A stretch of 64,000 nt of DNA from Geomonas limicola. Its GTDB lineage: Bacteria > Desulfobacterota > Desulfuromonadia > Geobacterales > Geobacteraceae. The stretch covers positions 744,001 to 808,000 of the forward strand of contig NZ_BLXZ01000001.1 in NCBI RefSeq assembly GCF_014193675.1. Reading direction: 5' to 3'. The position numbers and the translations under genes were made by a program. The notes under the pieces were generated by a model, which was not told the origin of the DNA, did no database searches, and saw only the letters and a program-made list of their open reading frames with translations. Positions 16,861 to 24,563 of this stretch are shown piece after piece; positions within the stretch are counted from its first letter, which is position 1, and each line of letters opens with the position of its first letter.

Positions 16861-16893
16861 AAAAGGGGACAGGCACCTGCGGAGCCAGTCCCC
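16861..16893. repeat. 33-bp REP-like palindromic repeat, copy 2
   Basis: Identical to 15930-15962 in the same orientation, 931 bp apart, bracketing the Fpg-like gene. It is followed by AGTCCC-rich sequence, as is copy 1. Confidence 0.85.
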
Positions 16894-16905
16894 AGTCCCT
16901 GCCTC

Positions 16906-17079
16906 TCATCCCCGGTCTCCCCTCATCCTCTGCTGCACCCGCCAGGTGTGGCCGGTCTGCTTTTCATGGTTGTGGCAGACCGCGTGGGCCGCCTCATTGC
17001 TGGACATCCAGTCGTGGAGTGCTCCGCAGCCGTCTTTGCATTCTGGCAGATACTCATAATCGGTGTAGTCCGCGTCCAT
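16906..17079 (-). CDS. Small Cys/His hypothetical protein
   Basis: A 57-residue acidic protein (MDADYTDYEYLPECKDGCGALHDW...). Cys and His are spaced C-x3-C...H...C-x-H-x2-H, which would suit a single zinc site. AAAGGGGGCC precedes ATG 17079. Not recognised. It reads away from the TPP enzyme gene and shares its promoter region with it. Confidence 0.6.
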   Translation of the reverse strand: MDADYTDYEYLPECKDGCGALHDWMSSNEAAHAVCHNHEKQTGHTWRVQQRMRGDRG

Positions 17080-17167
17080 GTTGGCCCCCTTTAGCTGAAA
17101 ATTCCCTAACATCATTACCGGGGGCTCCCGCAATGTCAAGAAACGCCCCGGTTGCTCCCGAACCAGG

Positions 17168-17195
17168 TTGACATCGTGAGCACGGCTCTTACACT
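17168..17195 (+). promoter_or_regulatory. Sigma-70 promoter for the TPP enzyme
   Basis: Consensus TTGACA (17168-17173), a 16-nt spacer and TACACT (17190-17195). The distance to ATG 17234 is normal. Confidence 0.6.
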
Positions 17196-17233
17196 TCTGC
17201 GGATTAGCATTTTCACATCAAAAGGAGAGAGCC

Positions 17234-19036
17234 ATGGCTACCAACACGAGTGACTTTCTGGTCCAGCGTCTCTATGACTGGGGCGTGCGCAGGGTATATG
17301 GCTATCCCGGTGACGGCATCAACGGTGTGATGGGGGCGCTCAACCGCAGCAAGGAACGCATCACCTTCATCCAGACCCGGCACGAGGAAGAAGCAGCGTT
17401 CATGGCCTGCGCCCACGCCAAGTTCACCGGTGAGGTCGGCATCTGCATCGCCACCTCCGGCCCGGGTGCCATCCACCTCTTGAACGGGCTCTACGATGCC
17501 AAGTTGGACCACCAGCCCGTGGTCGCCATTGTCGGGCAACAGGCATCCACCGCCCTGGGCACCGATTACCAGCAGGAGGTCGACCTGATCTCGCTGTTCA
17601 AGGATGTGGCCGCCCCGTACGTACACATGGCAACCTCGGCAAGCCAGATCCGTCACCTGGTGGATCGGGCCATCCGGATTGCGCTGGCGGAGCGGACCGT
17701 GACCTGCATCATCCTCCCCAACGACGTGCAGGAGATGGATGCGGTCGCTTCCCCCGAGCGCAAGCATGGCACCACCTACACCGGCCTGGGCTTCAGCCGC
17801 CCCGACGTGGTACCGGCCCGGGACGACCTGCGCCGGGCAGCCGAGGTGTTGAACGCCGGCAAAAAGGTGGCGATCCTGGTCGGAGCCGGAGCACTCGGCG
17901 CCGGCGAAGAGGTCGCCGAGGCAGCCGAGCGGTTGGGTGCCGGGGTTGCCAAGGCCTTACTCGGCAAGGCGGTGCTCCCCGACCACCTCCCGTTCGTCAC
18001 CGGCAGCATAGGGCTTTTGGGAACCAAGCCGAGTTGGGAACTGATGATGAACTGCGACACCTTCCTGATGATCGGCAGTGGCTTTCCCTACGCCGAGTTC
18101 CTCCCCAAGGAGGGGGCGGCACGAGGTGTCCAGATCGACCTCAATCCGCGCATGCTCGGTCTGCGCTATCCCATGGAGGTCAACCTCCAAGGGGACGCGG
18201 CGCTCACCTTAAGGGCGCTCATTCCGCTTCTGGAGAAGAAGCCGGACCGGGAGTGGCGCGAGACCGTTGAAAAGGAGGTGCGCGAGTGGTGGCAGGTCAT
18301 GGAGGCACGCGCCATGATTTCCGCGAAACCGATCAATCCGCAGCGTCTTTTCTGGGAGCTTTCGCCGCGCCTTCCCGAGAACTGCATCATCACCTGTGAC
18401 TCCGGTTCCGCGGCAAACTGGTATGCCCGCGACCTCAAGATCCGCCCCGGCATGATGGCCTCCCTTTCCGGAACGCTCGCCACCATGTGCCCCGGTGTCC
18501 CCTACGCCGTGGCCGCCAAGTTCTGCCACCCGAACCGGGCGGTGCTGGCCCTGGTCGGTGACGGGGCCATGCAGATGCTCGGCAACGCGGGACTCATCAC
18601 CATCTCCAAGTACTGGAAAACCTGGAGCAACCCGAACCTCGTCATCCTGGTGCTGAACAACCGCGACCTGAACCAGGTGACCTGGGAGCAGCGGGTGATG
18701 AACGGCGACCCGAAGTTCGACGCCTCACAGGACCTTCCCGCCTTCTCCTTTGCGGCCTACGCCGAGCAGCTGGGGCTGATGGGGATCGAGGTGAGCGATC
18801 CCAAGCAGATCGCAGGAGCCTGGGAGCGCGCCCTCAACGCAGACCGTCCCGCGGTCATCGATGCCCACTGCGACCCGGACGTGCCGCCCCTGCCGCCGCA
18901 CATCACCTTCGAGCAGGCGAAAGGGTATCTCTCCTCGATCTTCAAGGGGGACCCGAACCTGGGTGGCATGGTGCGTCAGTCCGCACGCCAGATGATGTCT
19001 TCCTTCCTGACCCGCAACGAGAAAAACGAGAAATAG
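17234..19036 (+). CDS. Thiamine-pyrophosphate enzyme, pyruvate oxidase (PoxB)/acetolactate synthase-like
   Basis: A 600-residue TPP-dependent enzyme with the three-domain POX architecture. The N-terminal PYR domain has 'YGYPGDGINGVMGAL' and the catalytic Glu in 'TRHEEEAAFMACAHAKFTG'. The middle FAD/nucleotide-fold domain spans about 195-330. The C-terminal PP domain carries the TPP motif 'GDGAMQMLGNAGL...NNRDLN' (about 437-475). It resembles PoxB-like proteins that decarboxylate pyruvate to acetate, donating electrons to quinone; the substrate is inferred. The PoxB-type C-terminal membrane helix is not evident. AAAGGAGAG precedes the start. Confidence 0.85.
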   Translation: MATNTSDFLVQRLYDWGVRRVYGYPGDGINGVMGALNRSKERITFIQTRHEEEAAFMACAHAKFTGEVGICIATSGPGAIHLLNGLYDAKLDHQPVVAIVGQQASTALGTDYQQEVDLISLFKDVAAPYVHMATSASQIRHLVDRAIRIALAERTVTCIILPNDVQEMDAVASPERKHGTTYTGLGFSRPDVVPARDDLRRAAEVLNAGKKVAILVGAGALGAGEEVAEAAERLGAGVAKALLGKAVLPDHLPFVTGSIGLLGTKPSWELMMNCDTFLMIGSGFPYAEFLPKEGAARGVQIDLNPRMLGLRYPMEVNLQGDAALTLRALIPLLEKKPDREWRETVEKEVREWWQVMEARAMISAKPINPQRLFWELSPRLPENCIITCDSGSAANWYARDLKIRPGMMASLSGTLATMCPGVPYAVAAKFCHPNRAVLALVGDGAMQMLGNAGLITISKYWKTWSNPNLVILVLNNRDLNQVTWEQRVMNGDPKFDASQDLPAFSFAAYAEQLGLMGIEVSDPKQIAGAWERALNADRPAVIDAHCDPDVPPLPPHITFEQAKGYLSSIFKGDPNLGGMVRQSARQMMSSFLTRNEKNEK

Positions 19037-19044
19037 CAGACGGG

Positions 19045-19232
19045 TTAGCCACGAAGACACGGAGAAAGTCAACCCTGTTAAACTGGTACGGCCTCCTGCA
19101 CTAACGCGGGAGGCCGTACCAGTTTTCAGTATCTTTCACTCGATTTTCTCTCGGAAATTTAGCCGTGGCCCCTGCTTCCAGGCTTCCTTTAGTTTGCCCT
19201 TCTCCGTGACTCCGTGACTCCGTGGCAGATAC
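19045..19232. repeat. Dispersed intergenic inverted repeat (copy B)
   Basis: Begins TTAGCCACGAAGACACGGAG directly after the TPP-enzyme stop and ends CTCCGTGACTCCGTGGCA, an imperfect inverted pair. Inside is a perfect 16-bp hairpin (19083-19126) with arms AACTGGTACGGCCTCC and GGAGGCCGTACCAGTT around a TAACGCG-containing loop; it is followed by TTTCAG and could act as a terminator. No gene is present. Confidence 0.65.
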
Positions 19233-19291
19233 CAAAAAAAGGGGCGGATTCCGATTCCGCCCCAGCACCGACCGCCCAGCAGAGGTGATAG

Positions 19292-19741
19292 TTACCGTTT
19301 CTTCGCTGCCACCGTTTGTACCGCCTCGCGGATGTACGAGAGATGGCGCTGCTCGTCGGCCAGGTTGGCCTGGATGATCGAGGAAATGTCCGTCGGCCAG
19401 ACCATCTTCACGGAATCCTGGTACTTGGTGGTGGTCAGCTTCTCGTTGGTCTCCATGGCCTCGAGGGCGCCTTTGGTGCCGGTCAGGCTGCGCAGGGCGG
19501 TGAAACCGGAGATGAAGAAGCCTTTGAAGTCCGAGGTCAGTTCAGGGGGGGTGCCGCCCATTTCCAGGACCTTCGCGGAGAGCAGGTCGATATGTCTGCG
19601 GTGGTCGCCCTGGAACTGGATCAGCTTGTCCTTGATCAGTTGATCGTCCACATTCTTGATCGCCTGATCATAGGCATGGGTGGCATCGACATCGAGTTGG
19701 ATCAATTTCTCCAGTTGGCTCAGGATCTCATCACGGGTCAT
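19292..19741 (-). CDS. DUF2383 ferritin-like protein
   Basis: A 149-residue all-helical protein of the DUF2383/PA2169 ferritin-like four-helix-bundle family. Candidate metal ligands of the E-x6-Y / D-x-x-H type include 'QLDVDATHAYDQAI', 'FQGDHRRHIDLL', 'ALEAMETNEKL' and 'LADEQRHLSYI'. No iron-storage role is proven for the family, and stress-related expression is commonly assumed. AAGGAGGTAGCAC precedes ATG 19741. Confidence 0.8.
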   Translation of the reverse strand: MTRDEILSQLEKLIQLDVDATHAYDQAIKNVDDQLIKDKLIQFQGDHRRHIDLLSAKVLEMGGTPPELTSDFKGFFISGFTALRSLTGTKGALEAMETNEKLTTTKYQDSVKMVWPTDISSIIQANLADEQRHLSYIREAVQTVAAKKR

Positions 19742-19878
19742 GTGCTACCTCCTTGGTTAGGTTTTGTTAATACTAGCATGGCGGTTGCTGATGGCAATCA
19801 GGCCAATAGATTTTAGGAAATCGGCACTTAGCTGTCATGACACTGAGCACTCGGCTCGTTCATCTACCTTTGGTCCTC

Positions 19879-20316
19879 TCATTCACCCAGTTCCAGATCG
19901 GCATCCTCTACTGAGATCATATCCACCTCGAAGGTGAGATCGGACCCCGCCGGCGGGCGTTCGCGTACCGAGCGCATCGGCGCTTCCGGTATCGTGAGGT
20001 AGACGTCGTCATCGCCGCCTTCGCCGGGTCCGAACTCGTAGCCGTAACCGCCTCCCGCGGCACCGGCAGGAAAACCTTCGTCGGTCGGCGCCTCGTCCAC
20101 ATCGAAGGTAAAGTCTTCGACCTCGGCCGCGGGGACACGGATGGTACGGGCATCCCCTGGCTTCATTCCCAGGACCCCCATTTCGAGGCTGGGGAGCGTG
20201 TTCCCCTGTCCGATGACGAACTCTAGCCGATCGCGGGAGGAGAAATCGTAGATGGTCCCGTCTTCAAGCTTGCAGATGAAACTAATGGTCACCCTCTTCC
20301 CCTCTTCCGCTTCCAT
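19879..20316 (-). CDS. FKBP-type peptidyl-prolyl isomerase, SlyD-like
   Basis: A 145-residue FKBP-fold isomerase/chaperone. Residues 1-65 hold 'GKRVTISFICKLEDGTIYDFSS' and 'LEFVIGQGNTLPSLEMGVLGMKPGDARTI', the FKBP core with an inserted region afterwards, as in SlyD. The insert is unusually acidic and Gly-rich (GAAGGGYGYEFGPGEGGDDD). It lacks SlyD's metal-binding His/Cys tail. A perfect AAGGAGGT lies before ATG 20316; a longer frame to 20430 is rejected. Confidence 0.85.
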   Translation of the reverse strand: MEAEEGKRVTISFICKLEDGTIYDFSSRDRLEFVIGQGNTLPSLEMGVLGMKPGDARTIRVPAAEVEDFTFDVDEAPTDEGFPAGAAGGGYGYEFGPGEGGDDDVYLTIPEAPMRSVRERPPAGSDLTFEVDMISVEDADLELGE

Positions 20317-20545
20317 AAGGACCTCCTTGGCAGCTCCCGATGATGGCAACGACAGAAAGGATAGTTGCTTTGATTTATGAGTCAAGGCTAATGCTAACTT
20401 CAACGGGTTCTTACCCGCCGTCCCACACATGAATGGTTCCGAAGCCCCTTCCGACCCGCAAACAATCCTTGCAAAGCCCCCGGATATTCCATAGCATTAA
20501 TATGTACCAACAGTTAGGAACCCAACTAAGGGCAGGGAGGCCGAC

Positions 20546-20989
20546 ATGCCAGAGAGAGAACAAAAAACCATCGGAGCACTTTTCTCCGAGTTGACTCGGG
20601 AAGTGCGTACACTATTCCGGCAGGAACTCGAACTGTTCCTCACCGAGATGAAGGGAAAGGCGATAGATATTGCAAAGGACACGCTCGCTATCGGACTTGG
20701 TGCTGCGCTTCTTTATTATGGCAGCTTTGTCTTGATCGCAGCCATCGTGCTCGGCCTGGCAACCGTCATGCCCGCATGGGGCGCCGCGCTTCTGGTTGCG
20801 GCGGTATTCTTGGGAGCAGGAATCGTGCTCGTGCAGAGGGGGCGCAAGAACTTCGCGCAATTGGATAAAAAGCCTGAAGAGACGGTTGCCACACTGAAGG
20901 AGACGGTACAATGGGCGAAAACACTAAAGAACTCCAGTCGGCGGCGGACACGCTTCGCGAACAGATCCGACACACGGAAAGCGATATAG
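20546..20989 (+). CDS. YqjE/DUF1469 (phage-holin superfamily III-like) membrane protein
   Basis: A 147-residue protein with an amphipathic N-terminus ('LFSELTREVRTLFRQELELFLTEMK') and two transmembrane helices (about 48-72 and 77-98), as in YqjE. It is the first gene of a three-gene run with DUF3618 and YtxH-like proteins, an arrangement of the E. coli yqjD-yqjE-yqjK type linked to stationary-phase ribosome or membrane association. GGGAGG precedes ATG 20546. The last 26 codons overlap the next gene by 79 bp, so the Arg-rich tail may be incidental. Confidence 0.75.
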   Translation: MPEREQKTIGALFSELTREVRTLFRQELELFLTEMKGKAIDIAKDTLAIGLGAALLYYGSFVLIAAIVLGLATVMPAWGAALLVAAVFLGAGIVLVQRGRKNFAQLDKKPEETVATLKETVQWAKTLKNSSRRRTRFANRSDTRKAI

Positions 20990-21492
20990 CAGAGACGGTG
21001 CAGGACTTGGAAGCAAGGCTCTCCCCGCGCGGGTTCGGCCGGCGTGGCCTGCACAAGGCAGGAGAGTTGTTCTGGCAGGGAACCGCACGATTGTTGACAG
21101 TCGCACAGCGTACCCCGGTCCAGGCGTCGCTGGTGGGAGGAAGCGCACTTTGGCTGGTGCTGCGCAGCCGCAAGCGGCACTCGACCTACGCAACGCCCCT
21201 CCAGAACCAGCATCCCGAACAGCATGCAAACCACAAGGCAGCAAAGATGGCAGGGGCCACCGGTGGCCTCTTGATGTTGCTGCGTAAGGCCAGGGAACGT
21301 GAGGTCAGGCCGCCAGTTTCCGGCCTGTTGCTGGCACTGACCGCGTCCAAGGCATTTCTCAGTGGCGCCCGTTCCTCAAAGAAAAGTGGTACCACGCAGC
21401 CAGGGCGCAAGATTGCGTGGCGAGCGCTCGCGACGGCGCTTGGCGCGGCTTTGGGGAGTTATTGGTACAGCCACAGGGGACAGCGGGCCTGA
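20911..21492 (+). CDS. DUF3618-domain protein
   Basis: A 193-residue basic protein. Residues 1-40 match the DUF3618 opening ('ELQSAADTLREQIRHTESDIAETVQDLEARLSP'), a coiled-coil motif found in envelope-stress operons. Two short hydrophobic stretches follow (about 70-85 and 128-148) and a Lys/Arg-rich C-terminus. GGAGACGG precedes ATG 20911, inside the preceding gene. Its job is inferred from neighbours only. Confidence 0.75.
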   Translation: MGENTKELQSAADTLREQIRHTESDIAETVQDLEARLSPRGFGRRGLHKAGELFWQGTARLLTVAQRTPVQASLVGGSALWLVLRSRKRHSTYATPLQNQHPEQHANHKAAKMAGATGGLLMLLRKAREREVRPPVSGLLLALTASKAFLSGARSSKKSGTTQPGRKIAWRALATALGAALGSYWYSHRGQRA

Positions 21493-21550
21493 CATTCGGG
21501 ATAGCAAAGAGGAAGGTGCAGCTAACCAAGAGATTCAAAGGAGGTTTTCT

Positions 21551-21829
21551 ATGAGACGACACGCAAGTACCACTGCCGAGCTGGTAAGTTTTTCCGCCGG
21601 GGCCATAGTGGGTGCAGGGTTGGCCCTTCTGTACGCGCCTAAGCCGGGGCACGAAGTAAGAAAGCGGGTCTCCAATGCCACCGACGAGGCTATCACTAAA
21701 ATGAAAGATCTCACCACCGACGTGCAGCAGAAGGTTAACAGCAAGCTGCAGCGGGGGCGCCAGTATGCCGAGACAAAGGCCGCTGAGTTTACCGCGACGG
21801 CCGAGGAAACCACTGACCAGCTCCACTGA
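21551..21829 (+). CDS. YtxH-domain protein
   Basis: A 92-residue protein: a short N-terminus, one Gly-rich transmembrane helix ('SFSAGAIVGAGLALLYAPKPGHEVRKRV', the YtxH signature) and a helical, Lys/Glu-rich tail likely forming a coiled coil. General stress or membrane-associated family. A perfect AAAGGAGG precedes ATG 21551. Third gene of the YqjE/DUF3618/YtxH operon, which ends at the hairpin at 21866. Confidence 0.82.
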   Translation: MRRHASTTAELVSFSAGAIVGAGLALLYAPKPGHEVRKRVSNATDEAITKMKDLTTDVQQKVNSKLQRGRQYAETKAAEFTATAEETTDQLH

Positions 21830-21865
21830 GCCGGCGCCGAAGTTAAAACCGTGATTTTCACCTTG

Positions 21866-21895
21866 AACAAGGGCTATCGACCGGTAGCCCTTGTT
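21866..21895 (+). terminator. Rho-independent terminator of the YqjE-YtxH operon
   Basis: An 11-bp stem (AACAAGGGCTA / TAGCCCTTGTT) with an 8-nt loop, 36 nt after the YtxH stop. The T-run is short. Confidence 0.6.
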
Positions 21896-22041
21896 GCAGT
21901 CACCGTAACAACTCCCCTCGGGCACCTCGGGCCCAAAGTGGCTCACCGTAGCGTTTTCCTTCCTGGTAGTGCATATCTCAATCAAGTTGTGTATACTCCC
22001 GCCACCGCAGGCCGAAATCCCCCCAAAGTACAGGAGACGAC

Positions 22042-22911
22042 ATGAATGTGCGTCCACGCCGCTCCGTTTTATACCTCCCCGGCTCCAATCCCCGTGCCTT
22101 GGAGAAGGCCCGTACCCTCCCTGCCGATACACTCATCCTCGACCTTGAGGATGCTGTTTCACCCGTTTCCAAGGATGCAGCCCGCGCCCAGGTGGTGGAA
22201 GCACTTGCGCTGGGTGGTTTCGGGCAGCGCGAGGTGCTGGTCAGGGTGAACAGCCCGAGCACCTCCTGGGGTGCCGCCGATATTGCTGCCGTGGCACAGG
22301 CGCGGCCGGACGGCATCGTCATCCCCAAGGTGGAGTCCGCCGAGGAGGTGCACAGCGTTACCGCGGCACTGGACCAGGCGGGAGCACCTGCCGAACTACC
22401 CATCTGGGTCACCGCCGAGACACCGCGCGGCATCCTGCGCATCGAAGACATCGCCGGTGCCAGCCACCGCCTCGCCGGCATCATCATGGGGACCTCGGAC
22501 CTTGCCAAAGACCTCAGGGTGCGCCACACCCCGGATCGCTCCGGATTCCTGACGGCCTTAAGCCTTTGCGTCATTGCCGCCCGCGCCCATGGTCTGGAGG
22601 TCCTGGACGGCGTACACCTTGACCTGGCAGACGATGCCGGGTTCGAGGCGGCCTGCAACCAGGGGCGTGACCTCGGCTTCGACGGCAAGACCCTGATCCA
22701 TCCCAAGCAGATCGAGGTGGCGAACCGGGTCTTTGGGCCGAGCGAGGCGGAAATACAGGAAGCCCGCACCATCATCGAGGCCTGGGAAGCGGCACGGCAG
22801 GAAGGTAAAGGGATCACCGTGGTGAACGGCAGGCTCGTCGAGAACCTGCACGTCGAGATAGCCCATCGCACTCTCACGCTCGCTGCGGCCATCGAGGCAC
22901 TGACACCCTAG
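22042..22911 (+). CDS. CitE-like CoA-ester lyase (HpcH/HpaI aldolase fold)
   Basis: A 289-residue protein of the citrate lyase beta-subunit/malyl-CoA lyase family. It opens with 'RRSVLYLPGSNPRALEKA', has metal and substrate motifs 'LILDLEDAVSP', 'VRVNSP', 'GIVIPKVESAEEV' and 'ETPRGIL', and closes with 'GFDGKTLIHPKQIEVANRVF'. Free-standing CitE-like proteins cleave or hydrolyse small acyl-CoA esters such as malyl- or citramalyl-CoA. No citrate-lyase alpha or gamma genes are adjacent, so it is not part of a citrate lyase complex. CAGGAGACG precedes ATG 22042. Confidence 0.85.
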   Translation: MNVRPRRSVLYLPGSNPRALEKARTLPADTLILDLEDAVSPVSKDAARAQVVEALALGGFGQREVLVRVNSPSTSWGAADIAAVAQARPDGIVIPKVESAEEVHSVTAALDQAGAPAELPIWVTAETPRGILRIEDIAGASHRLAGIIMGTSDLAKDLRVRHTPDRSGFLTALSLCVIAARAHGLEVLDGVHLDLADDAGFEAACNQGRDLGFDGKTLIHPKQIEVANRVFGPSEAEIQEARTIIEAWEAARQEGKGITVVNGRLVENLHVEIAHRTLTLAAAIEALTP

Positions 22912-22930
22912 CCGCTCGGGTACCGTAACA

Positions 22931-22973
22931 AAAAAGAGCACCTACCCCGCTGAGGAGTAGGTGCTCTTTTTGT
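22931..22973. terminator. Bidirectional rho-independent terminator
   Basis: A 15-bp stem (AAAAAGAGCACCTAC / GTAGGTGCTCTTTTT) between the convergent CitE-like gene and the hybrid kinase gene, with A- and T-runs at either side. Confidence 0.88.
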
Positions 22974-23001
22974 TGCTGCAGGGACCACGGGAACCCCTGT
23001 G

Positions 23002-24561
23002 TCAGGTGCCCCGGGTACCGGTCATGATGCTCTCGATCTTTGCCGCCAGATCCCTTCTGGAGAACGGCTTCTGCAAAAACTCGACGTCGGGCTCCAGCAC
23101 CCCATGCTGGGCGATGACATTGGCGGTATATCCGGAGATGAACAGCTGCTTCAGATTGGGATAGAGCCCGGCGAGAGTCCGCGCCAGTTCCCGGCCGTTC
23201 ACCTCGGGAAGGACCACGTCGGTGATCAGGAGATCGATCGCGTCGGCATGCTCCTTGGCCATCTCGAGCGCCTTACTGGGCGCATCCGCCGTCAGCACGC
23301 GGTACCCGAGCCCCTCAAGGATCTGGCTGGTGACCATCAGTACCGCTAACTCGTCCTCAACCAGCAAAATGGTCCCTCTGCCCGAAGGTACGCTGGTGAC
23401 CTTCGGATCCTGAGCGGTTTCGATCAACTCCGGAGCGTGGGCCGGCAAGAAGATCGTGAAGATCGTCCCTTTGCCGAGCTCGCTCTGCACGCTGATGAAG
23501 CCGTTATTTTGCTTTACCATCCCGTACACGGTCGACAAGCCGAGCCCGGTCCCCTTGTTGGCATCCTTGGTGGTGAAGAAGGGCTCGAAAATATGGGATA
23601 GCGTCTCGGCGTCCATGCCGCAGCCGTCGTCCCCGACCGCCACCGCGGTATAGCGCCCCGGCAGGAATCCGACGTGGTTGGCGCAAAAGGTCTCATCGAA
23701 CTCTGCCATTTCACTCCGGATGGTGATCGCCCCGTTGCCGTCGATGGCGTCGCGGGCGTTCACGCAGAGGTTCATCAGGACCTGGTCCACCTGCGAGGGG
23801 TCCATGAGCACCAGCGAGAGATCCGACCCGGATTGCCAGGTCAGGTTGACGTCCTCGCCCACCAGTCGGTTCAACATCGGCAGCATGGTGGCTATGCAGT
23901 GGTTCAGGTCCAAAAGTTTCGGGGCGACGACCTGTTTTCTGGCGAAGGCGAGCAACTGCCGGGTCAGGTCGGCGGAGCGCTGGGCGGCCATCATGATCGG
24001 GATCAATTCGTTGTGGATCAGGCTGTCGGGGGGGAGTTTCGCGGCGAGGATCTCGACATGCCCGATGATCACCACCAGCATGTTGTTGAAGTCGTGGGCG
24101 ACACTCCCGGCCAGGCGACCGATCGCTTCCAGTTTCTGGGCCTGGATCAACTGGGCCTGAAGCCGCTCGCGCTCGGCCTCGGCCTCCTTGCGCGAGGTGA
24201 TGTCCTTCAAGCTCAAAACGATCATCGGCTGGCTGTTCTGGTTGTCGATGTTCTTTGCCGAGACGTCCAGGTAGCGCACCCCTTCGTCGCGATGCCTGAA
24301 GCTCACCTCGAATCGGGTTACCGAACCGCTTACCGCCAGGACCTCCTTCAGGTTCTTGCCGGCAGTCGCCTGGTCCGCCTCGTCGAGCAAGTTGAGGAAA
24401 CTGTTAAAGACCACGTCGACGTAGTCATAACGAAACTGGTCGAAAAAGGACTGGTTGGCGTACCGAATCACGAGCGTGGAATCCAGGAAGACCAGGGGAT
24501 CGGCAAAACTCTCGATGATCTCGTAGAAACGGTGGTGGTCGTTGAGAAAGGGCGCTGCCAT
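23002..24561 (-). CDS. Soluble PAS hybrid histidine kinase (PAS-HisKA-HATPase-REC)
   Basis: A 519-residue cytosolic kinase with no membrane segment. An N-terminal PAS domain spans about 10-125. The phospho-acceptor histidine is in 'LAGSVAHDFNNML' at about residue 160. The ATPase domain has 'NLCVNARDAI', 'DDGCGMD' and 'GTGLGLSTVYGMV' (about 265-355). A C-terminal receiver has 'LVEDE' and the phospho-Asp in 'DLLITDVVLPEVNG' (about 395-510). ATG 24561 lies 2 nt from the stop of the RsbQ-like hydrolase, so the two are co-transcribed and likely coupled. The pairing suggests that the PAS domain reads a product or ligand state of the hydrolase. Confidence 0.9.
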   Translation of the reverse strand: MAAPFLNDHHRFYEIIESFADPLVFLDSTLVIRYANQSFFDQFRYDYVDVVFNSFLNLLDEADQATAGKNLKEVLAVSGSVTRFEVSFRHRDEGVRYLDVSAKNIDNQNSQPMIVLSLKDITSRKEAEAERERLQAQLIQAQKLEAIGRLAGSVAHDFNNMLVVIIGHVEILAAKLPPDSLIHNELIPIMMAAQRSADLTRQLLAFARKQVVAPKLLDLNHCIATMLPMLNRLVGEDVNLTWQSGSDLSLVLMDPSQVDQVLMNLCVNARDAIDGNGAITIRSEMAEFDETFCANHVGFLPGRYTAVAVGDDGCGMDAETLSHIFEPFFTTKDANKGTGLGLSTVYGMVKQNNGFISVQSELGKGTIFTIFLPAHAPELIETAQDPKVTSVPSGRGTILLVEDELAVLMVTSQILEGLGYRVLTADAPSKALEMAKEHADAIDLLITDVVLPEVNGRELARTLAGLYPNLKQLFISGYTANVIAQHGVLEPDVEFLQKPFSRRDLAAKIESIMTGTRGT

Positions 24562-24563
24562 GG

